Below, one piece after another: positions 1-11,995 of a stretch of 41,033 nucleotides of DNA (positions within the stretch are counted from its first letter, which is position 1; each line of letters starts with the position of its first letter). The DNA lies in NCBI GenBank assembly GCA_049999805.1, contig JBNGIO010006129.1, positions 162,276-203,308 on the forward strand. The letters run 5' to 3'. The translations under genes were made by a program, and so were the position numbers. The notes under the pieces are model-generated. The model made no database searches and had not been told where the DNA came from. It saw only the letters and a program-made list of their open reading frames with translations. This DNA comes from Folioceros fuciformis (taxonomy: Eukaryota > Anthocerotophyta > Anthocerotopsida > Anthocerotales).

Positions 1-372
1 CACTGACAACAATCATCTAAACTCTACTTCCGCACAAACAAGTCATCTGAATCCTCCTCCCGCTTCTACACATACATCAATCCTCTAAAACATGCTTTAG
101 CAAACATAACAGTCAGGTAAACCATGTTTCCACACCATCATCACTCACCTAAATATAAGCTTCAGTCAGCTAAACCATGTTAAAACTAAACTAGTGGGCT
201 ACCCAGAAGCACAGAGCAGCCTTGTCTAGCAAGCTAAACCCTAATTTGTGCCCAAACAACAGTACTCTAAACTCTATTTTCGTACAAACAACAAATCATC
301 TACTCGACTCTAAACAACTATCATGACCACAACGGCTAGGCTAACCGGAGTCACCATAGATCAAACATTGCG

Positions 373-412
373 TTTGCTTTGCAAGTCTATGATTTGCTTT
401 GCAAGTCTATGA
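373..412. repeat. 20-bp perfect tandem duplication
   Basis: The 20-bp unit tttgctttgcaagtctatga occurs twice head to tail, at 373-392 and 393-412, with no mismatch. It lies in a gene-free AT-rich stretch. Confidence 0.9.
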
Positions 413-569
413 TGGGTTCCTCAAAGCCACTCGATTTGCTTCTCTACCAAGGACTATCGACCTTCCCTAGCACCTCAGGTGCCTTGGCATTCCAAGCAAG
501 GAACGACGGATTTCCTACAAACGCCAAGGGCACAGGCAAGAGACGGAATACTTGAAAGAAGTTCACGAT

Positions 570-707
570 AGCTCGATAGCAACACAGGATAGAGGACTTC
601 GAACAGCTCGGTAGCAACACAGGATAAAGGACTTCGCACAGCTCGGTCGCAACACAGGATAGAGGACTTCGAACAACTTGATAGCGATAGAGGATGAAGG
701 ACTGCGG
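570..707. repeat. 35-bp tandem repeat, about 3.9 copies
   Basis: Units start at 570, 605, 640 and 675. The core agctcgRtMgcaacacagga is followed by a conserved aRaggacttcg segment. The first three units differ by only a few bases. The fourth is more diverged, as expected at the edge of an array. Because 35 is not a multiple of 3, the array is unlikely to encode a repeated peptide. Confidence 0.85.
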
Positions 708-2619
708 TGCGTCTCGCGCCTCAAGGCCTTAAAGTATCCTTGCAACGGTGGCACGCGCTGCGAAACCTCTCAACATCCTACACAACCCGAGGCCTCTCAG
801 CATCATCAGACACGACAGCAGCAGCTAGGGCTAAGCGACTCAAGACAAGCCAACAAGACCTCGGAATGGCGACAACGACATGCAAGAGGCGTAGTATGCC
901 CTCCACCGATGAAGCCTCTAGAAGTACACAACAGACAACTCGACTCAAGCTTGTATAGAAGACCTAAGAAGTACGCAACAGGCGAGAGTCATGCTTCACC
1001 GACAAGGACCTTGCACAAGAGACTCCAGCACAAGAGTCTTGAGCGCAAGAGATCGAGCACAAGCGCAACTAGAGCACATTGCACATTGGAAGTTCCGGCG
1101 GCAAATAAATAGCTTTTGCTTCATGCCACCACACATATAGCTTATCATGTCTCGAGAACAACTGGTGTGAAACCGATGAGAATACTTTTATTCGTATGAG
1201 AAAGTAGAGCATAAGCACATACCTCATCTTCATATATTTTGATATCATATCTTCTTCTATGCCAAGGATAAGTGCCCTAAAGAAATATCTCTTTTATAAG
1301 TGAAGGACTTGCGGAGGTTGTTCCGTTATAACATTATCTTGCCAAAGACTGTTCTCTTCTCTATGAAGGACGTAAACAATGGTGAATATTTTTATACCTT
1401 TCTCGAGCACCAAACATTATAGACTAATTGCTCAACTTATGGTGGGAATTTAGAGTAAAATCCTTGGCCTTTAAATATATGGAACTCTTGAAGTAAATTA
1501 ATGCATCGCAATATGAAGCTGACAATGCAAAGATTCAACATTCATTAATGGAAAATCAAGCGGAAGGATAATGTGGTTCATTTCGTATTCTATCTCATAA
1601 TTTTATATGATAAATTATTTAAATAGATACCAAAAATATCACCAAAAAAATCTATTTAAATAGATATAGATATATACATAAAAAAATAAAAATGCTATAT
1701 ATTAAACCTCGGACTAATTTTGCATCCAAATTTAAAGCATGCAATTAGAGACAACATCCATTGAAATCCAGCACATCTCCTCTTCCAAATGCCATCCATG
1801 GGCTGGGCTAGTAATAGGTTGTGCAAATGGTGGGCGGTAAGGTTGTGCAAATGGTGGGCGGTAAGGTTATGCTGTGCAAACTCCTGTCTCATTCAAGTAT
1901 ATGGGTCCATCCTTGAAGGACAGAGTACCAAAATGGCATGGAGCATGGAGAGGTCCGTCAGGCTTTAGTTCAAAGTTTGGTGGAATGGGGGAAAGACAAG
2001 ACAAAACAACAGGGTGGTATGGCAGCGTGAGAAGGAGGAGGAAGATGGATGTGGGGAGGAGGAGATGTAATCCGATGTAATTTGAGGTTGATATTTTCAA
2101 TGGCTGACGAGTTGGTATGATATGCAGCGATGTGCGCAGAGTGGAGGAGAGGAGAGGAGAAGAGAAGAGAAAAGAGGAGGCGAGTAGGTGGACGCTCAAG
2201 ATGATTCAAACGAAAGGCAAGCGGTCGGAAAGGCGCTTGAGGTAAACAAACACTGGTGGGTAGTCTGGTGTGGTCTAATTCGGACGGGCGATGCGTCCGT
2301 AAGCCTGGTTATATTTTGCGTTTGCTTGGAGATGTCCCAGGTTGCTGTGCTTTCCTTCCCTTGTGTGGCTTGGTGGCTGGAGGTGGTGTCGCTGGCCTGC
2401 CTCGAGTCGCGCTTGTTGTGTCTTCCTTCTCCTCTCTGCCTCTTCTCTTGCCTGCGCTGCGTATTTGCGTCCTCCGCCTACCTACCTGCAGGCAGTGCGA
2501 CGCGTGCTGCCACGGGCCGGGGCATCCATCGTCGGGATTCAGACTGCTCTGCTCTCGTCGGGCGCGCTGCGCTGCCTTGGCCTTGCCGTGCGTGTGTGCT
2601 CTGGAGGTGAAGGCGAAGT

Positions 2620-2880
2620 TGAAGCTCCGTGCGTGTGTGTTGGTGTGTGCTGGTGTGTGTCCCCGTGTCCGTGTCCGTGTCCGTGTTTGCCCGTGCCCGT
2701 CCCTCCTTTCCTCGACTCCCTTCCCTTGTTTGCACATCGAAGGAAGGAAGGAAGGAAGGAAGGAAGGAAAGCCCCGGTCCCGGCCCCTTCGCCTGCCTCT
2801 GCCTCTGCCTCTGCCTCCGCAATTCGTTTGCCGTTCTTCTTTTTTCCCCCATTACCGCACGCACGCACGCACGGAGCATG
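2620..2880. repeat. Cluster of microsatellites
   Basis: Several simple repeats follow one another: GT-rich and CCGTGT-type repeats (about 2625-2690), GGAA repeats (about 2739-2768), CCTCTG-type repeats (about 2788-2818) and a short GCAC run near 2858-2872. They produce overlapping open frames on both strands that have no coding value. The cluster sits upstream of the gene starting at 3756. Confidence 0.85.
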
Positions 2881-3755
2881 CTGTAGCGGGCGCGGCTGCT
2901 GCAGCTGCCGAGGGGCGCATTGCCCGCAGCAGGCACGCCCGCCCCGCTGATGAGGTGAGGTGACGTGAGGTGAGGTCAGGTGGAGTGAGCACCCGGATTG
3001 TGGCCTGCCAGGGAGTGAGTGAGACAGCGGAGCTTTGGAGATTGAGCAGTTGCCAGCGCCCGGATCCTAGGCCGCCAAATTCTGCAAGAAACGCCCCGCC
3101 TCCGCATTGGACATGCGGATGTGAGCCAAGGATGGCACCACTCCGCGCGCGCTCCGTTGCCAGTGCCAGATTCCGCGGGCCAAGCTAAGCGCCTCCAAAG
3201 AAGGCGTGGGATTGCGGCACCGGGAGCTTGCGACTTAGGACTGGCACGGGCTGCCCCCGCCTCGCGCTTACTAGCTGCCAGCACATTGCTCATTCCGCCT
3301 CCAAATTTTGTGCAACGTTCCTCTGCTGCGGCGGGATGACGCCCCTCCCCTCAGGTAGGTAGCCAAGCTTGCATTGCTGCTGTTTTGCAAATTTCACTTC
3401 CCTCTCCCTGTGCTGCCTTGCCTTGCTTTGCCTGGCCTTGCTTGCTTGCCTCTCTTTCTTTCCTTCCCGGCCTGCATCGATTCCGCGATTCGCCTCTGAC
3501 AGTTAGTTCCGTCTCTCTCCTTGCCTCTGCTGCGTGCCGGGGGGAAGCTCATCATCGCAGGCTGGACGGATTTCTGGTCTCCTTCACCGATCGCCCCTAT
3601 CTTGCCTGCCTGCCTGCCTGAGCGTCCTGTCAGGTGCTCCCAGTCCAAGTACTGTGCATGGGCTAATCACGATCGGGGCTTATGGCGCAGGAATGGGGTC
3701 TTAGGCGTTCCCGCAAGTACCTAGGTGGCTTCCCGGGGAGTTGTGCTCTTGGGGC

Positions 3756-5875
3756 ATGGCTGCTGCAACTGCAGTAGAGGCGGTACGTACTCTGCCCCTA
3801 CCCCATTGTCGTTTCTAACCATGTCGCTGCGTGGATTTGTGCGTGACGGATTCATCTTCCACTTTTTCCATGTTCTCGCACCCAGTGGCCACTCCAATTC
3901 CAGTCAACGATTCTATGCCTCTCTGTGCAGGATGAAGTTTTCAGATGGCCTCAATCTCTGGCTTTTGGGCACCAACTACAATTGTAGGAATGCCATACTT
4001 TTGCTGCTTGACCATGATTCCTCACAATTGTAGCGATCTGACATTCTCACCTCCTTGTCACCCTCACCCTGTCTGCTTACTTGGTGTAGCAGTTTCTGCT
4101 CCTGGTTCTCTCTAGGTTTCCTGCCTCTCCACGGCTAGCCTAGGGCTGCCCTCGCTTAAAACCCCTCACTACGATCCTTGTACAGCATAACATTTCGCTC
4201 ATGACTTGTCGCCCTTTTCGATTGTTGTGTGCAGTCTGCAGGAACACGCAGAGCAGTTGTCAGGAGTGAACGTTTTATGGAATGGCAGCGTGAACTGAGC
4301 AGGTACTCTTTTGAACGGGACCGCTCCATGTTGTGATTTCTAGGTACCGCTCCACGTGCTGGAAGCTGTCTAACCATCACCTCTGAATACTGCATTGATT
4401 TCGTGCTTCATCTAGCTCTCGTGCAACTTACGGGGGTCGCAAACGTCATGATGATGCTGATGCTGTTGAGAATGCTGGCATCAAGAAATTCTATGGCAAA
4501 AGGTAGCATGTTTAACGACTGCCATGTTTTTCTATTGGTAGTGGTTGGCATGACATCTGGTGTATAGCAAGTTTGGCATTTCCAGGCATTGAGAATTGCT
4601 GAGACTATATCCTCCTTGTCACATTTCCAAAGGCATTCGAGTGATGAGGACGGTGTAAAGCTTCCAAGGCAGGAAGGGTCAGAGGAGCGTAATGGGGATG
4701 GCAATGAACCTGTAGTAGCTGATTCGCAGGCTACAGAGGGAACTGGCGTGAATTCAAGGCCTCGAGTCAAAAAACAGCAGCAGCACCAGCGGCAGAGGAC
4801 GGATCCCAAGAAGCAGAGTAGGAAGGAAAGTGACGCTGAACAGAAAAAGGTTTCTCAGAGCAAGGATTCTGCTGCTCCTGCGGACGGAGGAAGGATGAGG
4901 AGGTGTAAGCAGCAGGCTGCACAGCCATCCCAAACAGCTCATCCTCGACGGCAACAACAGGCACAGCAACATGATCCTGAATCACAGCAGCAGACAAGCC
5001 TCACTCAGCCCACGGCAAGGAGGAGGCAAAGGCGGGTTCCAAGGACATTCACTCCTCCAAAGGAAGAGGCTGAGAGGGAGTTAAGATCCTTGACTAGGTA
5101 CCGGCGTTGGATTCCTCAGATGGATTGTAATGGTGTAATGCATACTGATTCATTCCGAGATTGACGCAGTCAGTTTCTCCTGCATTAGGGCAGCCAGTAG
5201 AGATGCACATGGGTTGATTTGAGTCGCTACTGTGAAGACAGTCGGCTTTCATTCATCTGATTCCTCACCTGGCTTCTTGACGTGCATGAGTTGTGACATG
5301 CTTTGGCTCGAAGGGTGAACGCACAAGCATGAGCACGTCATGTGCTCACCATGGTGGTGGAAGAATGCTGACTCTCTCACTTGTCGTCTTGACGTTGTGA
5401 TAAAACTGAGCAGGAACCGAGGGAGTGAGACTCCCCCTCAGCCACCTGCAGCACCAGCTAGCAAGGCCACAAAGAGGTCCAAGCGCGTTGCTCAAAGACT
5501 GGCTCATGAGGAGCCAACGTGCACACCCCCTTTGAAGCTGCCCAAGCTCCATTTGGTGCTTACCCGGAAGGAAATTCAAGAAGATTGGCTGAAAATAACC
5601 GGACACAAGTATACCGGGAAGCCAAAGAAGTCGACTCTCATCCAACGTGTAAGTGCATGCATTTGGACTCGGGCTATTTTTGCATGTGTTTCTTTTTTGG
5701 AAAAGGTGGTGCGACCTACATACTTGTGATTCGCGGGCATCCTCTGCTCACACACGGAATGGTGATTATTGTGCAGGGACTTGGCTTGTGCACTTCACTG
5801 ACGTGCCCTTCAACCATCCGTTACCTCAATGAGCCTCAATGTAAGTGCAGCCTCATCGACGAGGATCTTGACTGA
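3756..5875 (+). CDS. DUF1639-like plant protein (six exons)
   Basis: The reconstructed exons are 3756-3782, 4235-4302, 4416-4502, 4594-5097, 5414-5648 and 5777-5875, giving 339 residues with phases that agree at every junction. Exon 1 encodes MAAATAVEA and ends at a strong GCG/gtacgt donor. The middle is hydrophilic and rich in Q, R and K with several basic stretches, suggesting a nuclear, partly disordered protein. The recognisable part is in exon 5: a VLTRKEIQEDWLKITG block followed by a GKPKK motif. This resembles the plant DUF1639 pattern (LsrkEIeeDf..mtG..pprrPKK). The usual DUF1639 ending with a PGLWL-like motif is absent and is replaced by a short divergent tail. If the GT at 5841-5842 is used as a donor to the AG before 5921, the join T+GA makes a stop just after NEPQ. 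The molecular function of this family is unknown to me. The exon 4 acceptor (ag before 4594) is weak and was chosen to keep phase. The family call is tentative. Confidence 0.55.
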
Positions 5876-7006
5876 TACCAGCATTCCACTTATGCTGACC
5901 TCGTTGATCATGTGTTGTCAGGATTGGCATGGGAGAGCAGTGGTATGCTTATGCTGTCCATTGTTTTCCAACTTTTTGGTGCAAAGAGCAACCCATCATT
6001 CTTTGGTTCTCTCCTGCTGGAGCTCCCAAACCAAGGGAGCATACAGAGCTGGAACCAGGCGCGCATGGATGTAGAGCGGTTGGTCTTGATGTAAGAAGTA
6101 GCAGTCAAGTAGTGGCCATGGTCTGTTTGACAGTCATTCATTTTCTTATCTGGTAGCGTCTGAATTGTATGACGAATGGTGGGCTTAGACTGAAGGACAG
6201 GGTGAACTGTCCAAGTATCAAAGTCTGCGAAGACTATCCTTTGGGATGGCTTTCTCACTGCCTTGCCTGATGTGAAACCTTGTCTGGGTTTCGGCATCCT
6301 TTCTCTGGTACTGTACCCGGGTGTCCACAACTGGCACCGAGTTCGAGTTCCTGGGCTGAGAGACCACCAGAGGCGATCGAAGTTCACCTATTCGGTATCC
6401 TCTCTGTCAATTGAGAATGTACTTTATGTGTGAAATAATGACTTGTAGACACACAGAGTAGCAGCTGCTGTAAGAGTACTCTGCGGGAAACAGCAGGAAC
6501 AGTGTATCGGTTCCTCGTACGTTGCAGCGTGGGCCTTGTGGCACCATAGGGGTAGGTACCCGGTTCCATCGCACCTTACCTGTCTTTTGAAAGCTTTTGC
6601 CCTCGTAAATTATCATGTCAGCCTCCAAGTAGGTCGGCATGAACTGTAAGATGTGAGATCGCTTGGCTTTGAAGCTTGCATACCATTCTTGCCTGCGCGG
6701 GGTCTTCGAGAAGCAGTACGCCCTCCTCACACTGCCCAGCATTTGTTTACGGGATGTTGGCCAATGCGAAACTCAGGATGCTGTGATCCAAGAATCTTTT
6801 CTGACAAAAAGATGGTGGTGGACCCTGGGGACAGAATCAGATGACTTGTGTTGTTTAACGAAGGCGGAATCATCAGGCATGGAGTTACTGACAGTTCTGC
6901 CTGAACATCCAGCGGACCTGTGGCCTTCCCACAACCACAAACACGTTTTGAGATGTGGAATCGGGATCTTGAAAGCTCTTTACGCGCGCACCGATGAACC
7001 ATGCTC
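5876..7006. other. Convergent intergenic region / 3' UTRs
   Basis: This lies between the end of the plus-strand gene at 5875 and the end of the minus-strand U2AF-like gene at 7007. It presumably holds both 3' UTRs. Open frames on either strand show no conserved domain, and I see no repeat or RNA gene. Confidence 0.55.
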
Positions 7007-10000
7007 TCAGGTTAGAGCGAGTACTTGAGACACGGGAGACAGATCAGGTTTCTGAGTTTCCTTCCACATGACTGGAACTGTGAAGCTGTCGAACTTCCCC
7101 TGAGCTGGAAAATAGCCAGCCACGACCTTCCTTCCCCCGTATAGACGTCCATGCAAGGAGGTGGCTGCTACCAGCGCATATTCCTCCCGGCCGTACTCCA
7201 CAAAAATTTGGCCCCAGCTCTTGAGAGAAGTATCGCTCGTATGCCTTAAAGTGCTTGCTTGTTGGCTGGAGTCCGACCCATCTACGGCTTCACAGCTGCT
7301 TGCAATTCCGTTCGATTCGTCTTCCGTCGTCCGCTGGTTCTCTGTGAAGATTTCAAGCTCAGGTCGACATCCTAGCTCGTGGTCGTCTGTAGCTACTGGG
7401 AGGAGTGTGAAGGCTCTTACCTGTCATACCAGAGGGCGCCTTGGGCCTGGTGATGTGCATGGCTTTGATAGTGCCAAACCTGCCAAATGGGAGGCATGCA
7501 GACATGTGAGGGAGAAGTGCAAGTGAACGGCCCTGGGTCACGGGAGCCTAGGAAGCTGGGTCCCGAGCACGGGAGTACCTTGAACACTCTATCTTGATGT
7601 CCTCTATGTACTCAGCGACTTCCTCTTCTGACATGGACAAGAATTCCTCCTCCGAGACCTAGAGGTTCCCGCACCACAAACCCCAGCACAGCAACGGCTC
7701 ACTACATTTTGGGACGTCTGTTTCTCTCGGTTTTTGGAGAGGAAAGTTGAGGGGCAAACCAGGTTATGAAGTTCTACGATGCGAGTCGGAGGTTCCAAAA
7801 GCGGAACAGCAGCTTCTGGTATGCCGTAGAATGGGGTGCCTCTAGACTGCGATGGCCACTTTTCACCTTGGTTATCTTCAGCTCAGCACGGTGCTTCTTG
7901 CTAGTTAAGATGTCAAGAAAGTGAAAAACTTAAGCCAGCTGGTAGTCATCCGAGAAACCTGGGACAGGACGTCTGGCGTTGCTTGGACACATGTCAGCGG
8001 ATTGTTGGCAAGGCGTAATCCATTCAGGCCTGCACATGCTTTCAGAGTGACATCTGGATCCAAATACTGGGGCCAGGGTTACGGTACACTCGTAAGATTC
8101 CTTCGAAAGCATACACGAATACAGGACCAAAACAAAACCAGTGTCCTTCAACCCCGCTTCCAGGACTTGCAAGCTTGAAATCACACAAAGAAGCGAATGC
8201 GTGAGATTTTACTGTGCGAGTTCGTGCTTTCTATCCTATCCCCCGATCTGCAGGGAGGAAGAGGTGAAAAACTTGCCTCAAAATAAACGTATCTCTTGGG
8301 AGGGAATTGGGTTAGTACAACTTCGCAGTGAAATGCTTTCAGCTGTCCGAACGACGTGACGATTTCTTTAACCTGGAGTGGGAACCAATTGCAGGATCAA
8401 CCCTCGGGCAATTCTCCAGTGCTGCAGTAGTAGGTAGGAAGCTGACACCCATATCAAAGTTCTGGAAGTGCTCACAGCACGTACCTTTTCTGGTGATAGG
8501 GACGAGGCTATGCCTCCTAGAAATATCTGTCATCAGGAAAGCACAGGTACAGGTAAATACGAAAGTAGCTGAAGTAGCCCTGTAACGGGCGGGAGATGCT
8601 TTCACTACACCAAGCTTCTTCATGAGTCTCCACAATTGACGAGATGATCAATTTGGGGGCTTTTGATTTGAGTTACATTTCAAAGACACAATTGCAGACC
8701 ACGACCGAATAACAACCTTGCGTGGAGAGTCCGGCACCACGTTGGATACGAGGTTAGGAGCAGCGATGGTGGGAAGATTCTGTACCACAAACAGCGCTGT
8801 TAGGCAGGAGCCCTTGCACGGTTTGAATAGCCGAATCACTAAAGCAAGTCGAAACAATTATCCTCAGCGATCTAAACACAAGATATTATCCTACATGATT
8901 TGGCATCAGAAAGCGGAGGACTGGTGCAAATGTCTACCACAGGGTGCACGTAGTCTTTTGGCCTCCTGAGCTTCACGACTGTTCCATGCAACATAACACC
9001 ATCAAATGCGAGAGCAGCAGTAGTATCCTCAGGCGAAATGAATTCAGCAAAGGCATAGTTCTTCTCAGGATGGACCTGTCCAAAACAGCAGACACGGAAG
9101 CACCTGAGCAATGTGTGGTCAGCTACCGAACTAACAAATCGAAAAGACAAGCCCACCACGAGTGGCCAACACAGGCAGGATTGCTGCACAGCAACATCTG
9201 CGTCTTACTGTGCAGCTGATACAGGGCTTAGTTCCCGGGATACTGTTGATGTTGGCAGACAGTAGAGCTGCGTTCATGAACTCCAGAAACTCTCCATCCG
9301 ATACGGTGGATGGCACGTTTCCAGCATACAGCCTCCTGATGGACCGAGTGGCTTGAGTCAGAGTTAGAGACACCACCGGAACCATGAGTTGCTGCTGGAG
9401 AGCTGTGACTACCAAAGGATTGCCAGCTCCAAAAGGGGTACTGGGGAGTGGCACAGGAACCCCAGCAGCTGTATTCTGCACAGCACCACCTTGCTGAGCC
9501 TGTTGTGTAAGAGCTGCATCCCCTACAACCGGGGGCAGGTCCCAAGCACGGGACTTCTTCCTTTCGGGAGATCTCGTAGGCGGGGAGGGTGTGCTTGTGA
9601 CATCTCTTGACCTACGCCTCCTCGGGGAGTACCCGCCGAGCCCGCTTGATCCTCCTCCATACTTATGATACCGTGAGTCGTCTTCTTCCTCTCGACTGTC
9701 GCTTCTGCGGGAATGGGATTGCATTTTGTCGAACCTGTGCCTGCGAGGAGGAGGGAACTCCAAGCCTTGATCATCGTCGTACCTTCGACCATGAGGTCTT
9801 TCCGACCAACTGAATCTATACGACCTCCCCCTTGCACCATAGCCGAATCTCCCTCTCCGTCCATACCCGTCATGCCATCGAGGTGACCAGTCATAGGATG
9901 ATCTTCCAGAGTGCCTGTCGTAGCGTCCGTGGATAAAATTGTGCGCCCCTCTGTCCCAATACCTCCTTGGACGACGGAGGCCTCTGTAATAGCGTCCACC

Positions 10001-11995
10001 ATGGTGTTTGTGACGATCAGAGTCGCTGCTGGGACTCGAGCTTCTCGAGCTTTTGGAGCGTGAACTCTTGTCACTGACCGACACCGAGCTTCGACTGGAG
10101 CGACTTCTTTCCCTTCTGCGCCTTCTCCTTCTCCGTCTCCTCAGAGCCTCCAAAACGCTCTGATCGGTGTCCGAGCGTTGCGCCCCGTCCGATTCCTCGC
10201 TGGCTGCCTTCTCCGAGTCCTGCCCACTGCTGCCGATGTCTTGGGACTTGGCACTACGAGGACTGCGCTTGCCATTGCTGTCACTTGCAGCCGGAACGGC
10301 CTGGGAGTCGGTATTCTGGGCGGACGGCTCATCCTCAACCTGACGCTCTACGCTGCTGGCCTTTTCTTTCCTGTCTGTCGGAGAGCAGGGATCCTGCTTG
10401 GCATCCAGCGAGCGAGACTGCGTGCATGCTTCTTCGTGTGATTCTGCGGGAGAAGGAGGGACGTCTTGAGCAATTGTGTTTTGTATGTCATCTGGTGGGC
10501 AACCTTCTTCAGTACTGCGTGGCGCCTCAGGTCCAATCGGGGTTGGTACCGCTCCCTCTTGGCTGCTGCACTTCTTGTTCTCGATCGGGGGACTATCTTC
10601 TTGCCTGGGAGACGTGACCAGTGTTTGACCAAAAGGTTTTACAGTGCCGGTGTCTTTCTTCATGCCGGCATCAGATATGCAGGTGGTTGGTTGAACAGGC
10701 GGTCTCACCTTGACATTGCCCTGCTTCATCTCGCCATCAGCTATGCTGGTCGCAGATGAAACCGGTGTTGGAACAGGTGTTTTTACCTTGCCGTTGTCTT
10801 TCTCAATCTGGACATCAGATACGCAAGGATTCTCTCCGGGTCGTTGACTGACATCTCCATCCTTCCCACTGGAACTGGATTCCAGGGTGATAGCCGAATG
10901 CCCACCGGAATCAGACTCCCGAGGACGCCCCACTTGTTTGTCCTCGTTTAGGGCTGTCTCCTCACCAGACCACCTGCTTCCGAAATGGATGCCACTACCA
11001 GCTTCCATTCCCATGGCCAGGGACTCCTCGTTTTCCACAATTGCAGCAGCAGAAGAAGCCACTGGTTCCTCCACGCATTGCTCCTTGTCACTGCCGCGAC
11101 GCACAGGTAATGTCTCATCTGGCACGGGTGGTTGCTCTGCTTCTTTGCTGCCTACTGCCTCCACAACCGATGGCGATGGTGTAGGCAGCTGCGAATAGAG
11201 AAGCCGTACTTCATCCAAACCTGCAGCAGAAGGGCCTGGTTCCTCCATGCATTCCTCCTTTCCACTGCCGCAGCCCACAGATACCGTCTCGTCTGGCACG
11301 GATTCTTGCTCCGCCTCTCTGCTGCTTCCCACCTCTACAACGGGTTGCAATGTTGTGTGCAGCTGAGAATAGAGAAGCCATTCTTTCTCCACAATCGCGG
11401 GAGAAGGGACGGCATCCTCGCATCCCTCATCTTCACTGCCGCCGGGCACAGGTAATGTGTCATCTGGCACGAAGGTTTGCTTTTCCTCCTGCTGCTCTTT
11501 CCCGCCGACTTCTGGCTCTCCAACTGATTGCGGTGCGTTGTGCAGCTGAGAGTAGAGGAGCCATTCGGCGTATATCAACTGCTCCATCTCGTCCTCGTCT
11601 CCGACAACAGGCTCCTTTTCCTGCCTTGCTCTTTTACTGCCTGTGTCGTCCTGGTAGTCGTCATCATGCTCGTTCTCATACTCATACTCACACTCAGAAC
11701 GATGATAGCCATCTCGGTGCCTTTCATGCCTCTCAACAACCTCATCACCGGCAACATTTCTCCTCCTCCCCTCCTGTCTGCTCCCAGAACGTCCACTATG
11801 TTCCCGGCCGTGGTCTGATCTGACAGGCTTATGCCTTCCTCGCCGAGTCCCATCGCGGTGCTTATCAGAGTGTTCTCGATCTTTGTCACTCTCCTTGCCC
11901 TTTCTGCTGCCCCCTGCAGCTGGCATGTTTTCAGTCCGCTTCCTTGCCCAAGAAAATTCCTCACCCGTCTCTTCCTCCTCACGCCTGCTCTTCAT
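7007..11995 (-). CDS. Large U2AF65-like splicing factor (RS domain, two RRMs, UHM)
   Basis: Exons on the minus strand are 11995-9209, 9075-8941, 8779-8717, 8526-8485, 8372-8322, 8230-8123, 8066-7959, 7846-7760, 7658-7579, 7479-7421 and 7341-7007. They sum to 1285 codons with consistent phases. U2AF65 binds the polypyrimidine tract at the 3' splice site in the nucleus. RRM1 begins with RRLYAGNVP (RNP2) at the end of exon 1 and continues with KNYAFAEF (RNP1) and KLRRPKDY. RRM2 begins IFLGGI, then VKEIVTSFGQLKAF, and ends DPDVTLKACAGLNGLRL. The C-terminal UHM shows PPTRIVELHNL, FGTIKAMHITRP, GQIFVEYG and YGGRKVVAGYFP. The first roughly 880 residues are an acidic/RS extension: three 60-residue repeats, a run of about ten arginines near residue 618, then SR-rich and RG/Y-rich segments. 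Canonical plant U2AF65 is about 550-590 residues, so this fits the unusually long U2AF65-related class. Exon 6 (8230-8123) is the least certain. The first in-frame ATG is at 11995, with an in-frame stop upstream. Confidence 0.85.
11030..11566 (-). repeat. Coding tandem repeat: three ~60-residue LLYSQL units
   Basis: Within exon 1 of the U2AF-like gene, the hexapeptide LLYSQL recurs at residues 146, 207 and 265. Each copy is followed by a similar acidic stretch containing VPD(D/E)T and a GS-E/K-E motif. The last unit fades near residue 322. A second, shorter repeat (about 22-25 residues, with I/V-SD/AD, a MKK-like and a VK-P motif, three copies) follows further downstream at roughly residues 390-470. 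Confidence 0.8.

Larger units (their letters stand above)
1..3755. other. Gene-free 5' flank with simple repeats
   Basis: I see no convincing gene here. The first 1.8 kb is AT-rich with degenerate short repeats: a 24-bp near-repeat at about 19-42 and 268-291, and a 17-bp near-repeat at 112-128 and 165-181. A plant telo-box-like AAACCCTAA lies at 236-244. From about 2.2 kb the sequence turns GC-rich and pyrimidine-rich and holds several microsatellites. It then leads into the first coding exon at 3756, so 2.2-3.75 kb probably contains promoter and 5' UTR of that gene. The long open frames between 2.2 and 3.0 kb are low-complexity translations of microsatellites in several frames at once and show no domain. 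Confidence 0.6.

Noticed and set aside
1-1150. Retrotransposon or gene remnant
   Set aside because: No terminal repeats, reverse transcriptase, integrase or gag motifs could be recognised; only short degenerate repeats are visible.
2256-2963. Long open frames on both strands (up to 235 codons)
   Set aside because: They translate microsatellites (GT-rich, GGAA, CCTCTG) in several frames at once, show no domain and lie in a probable promoter/5' UTR.
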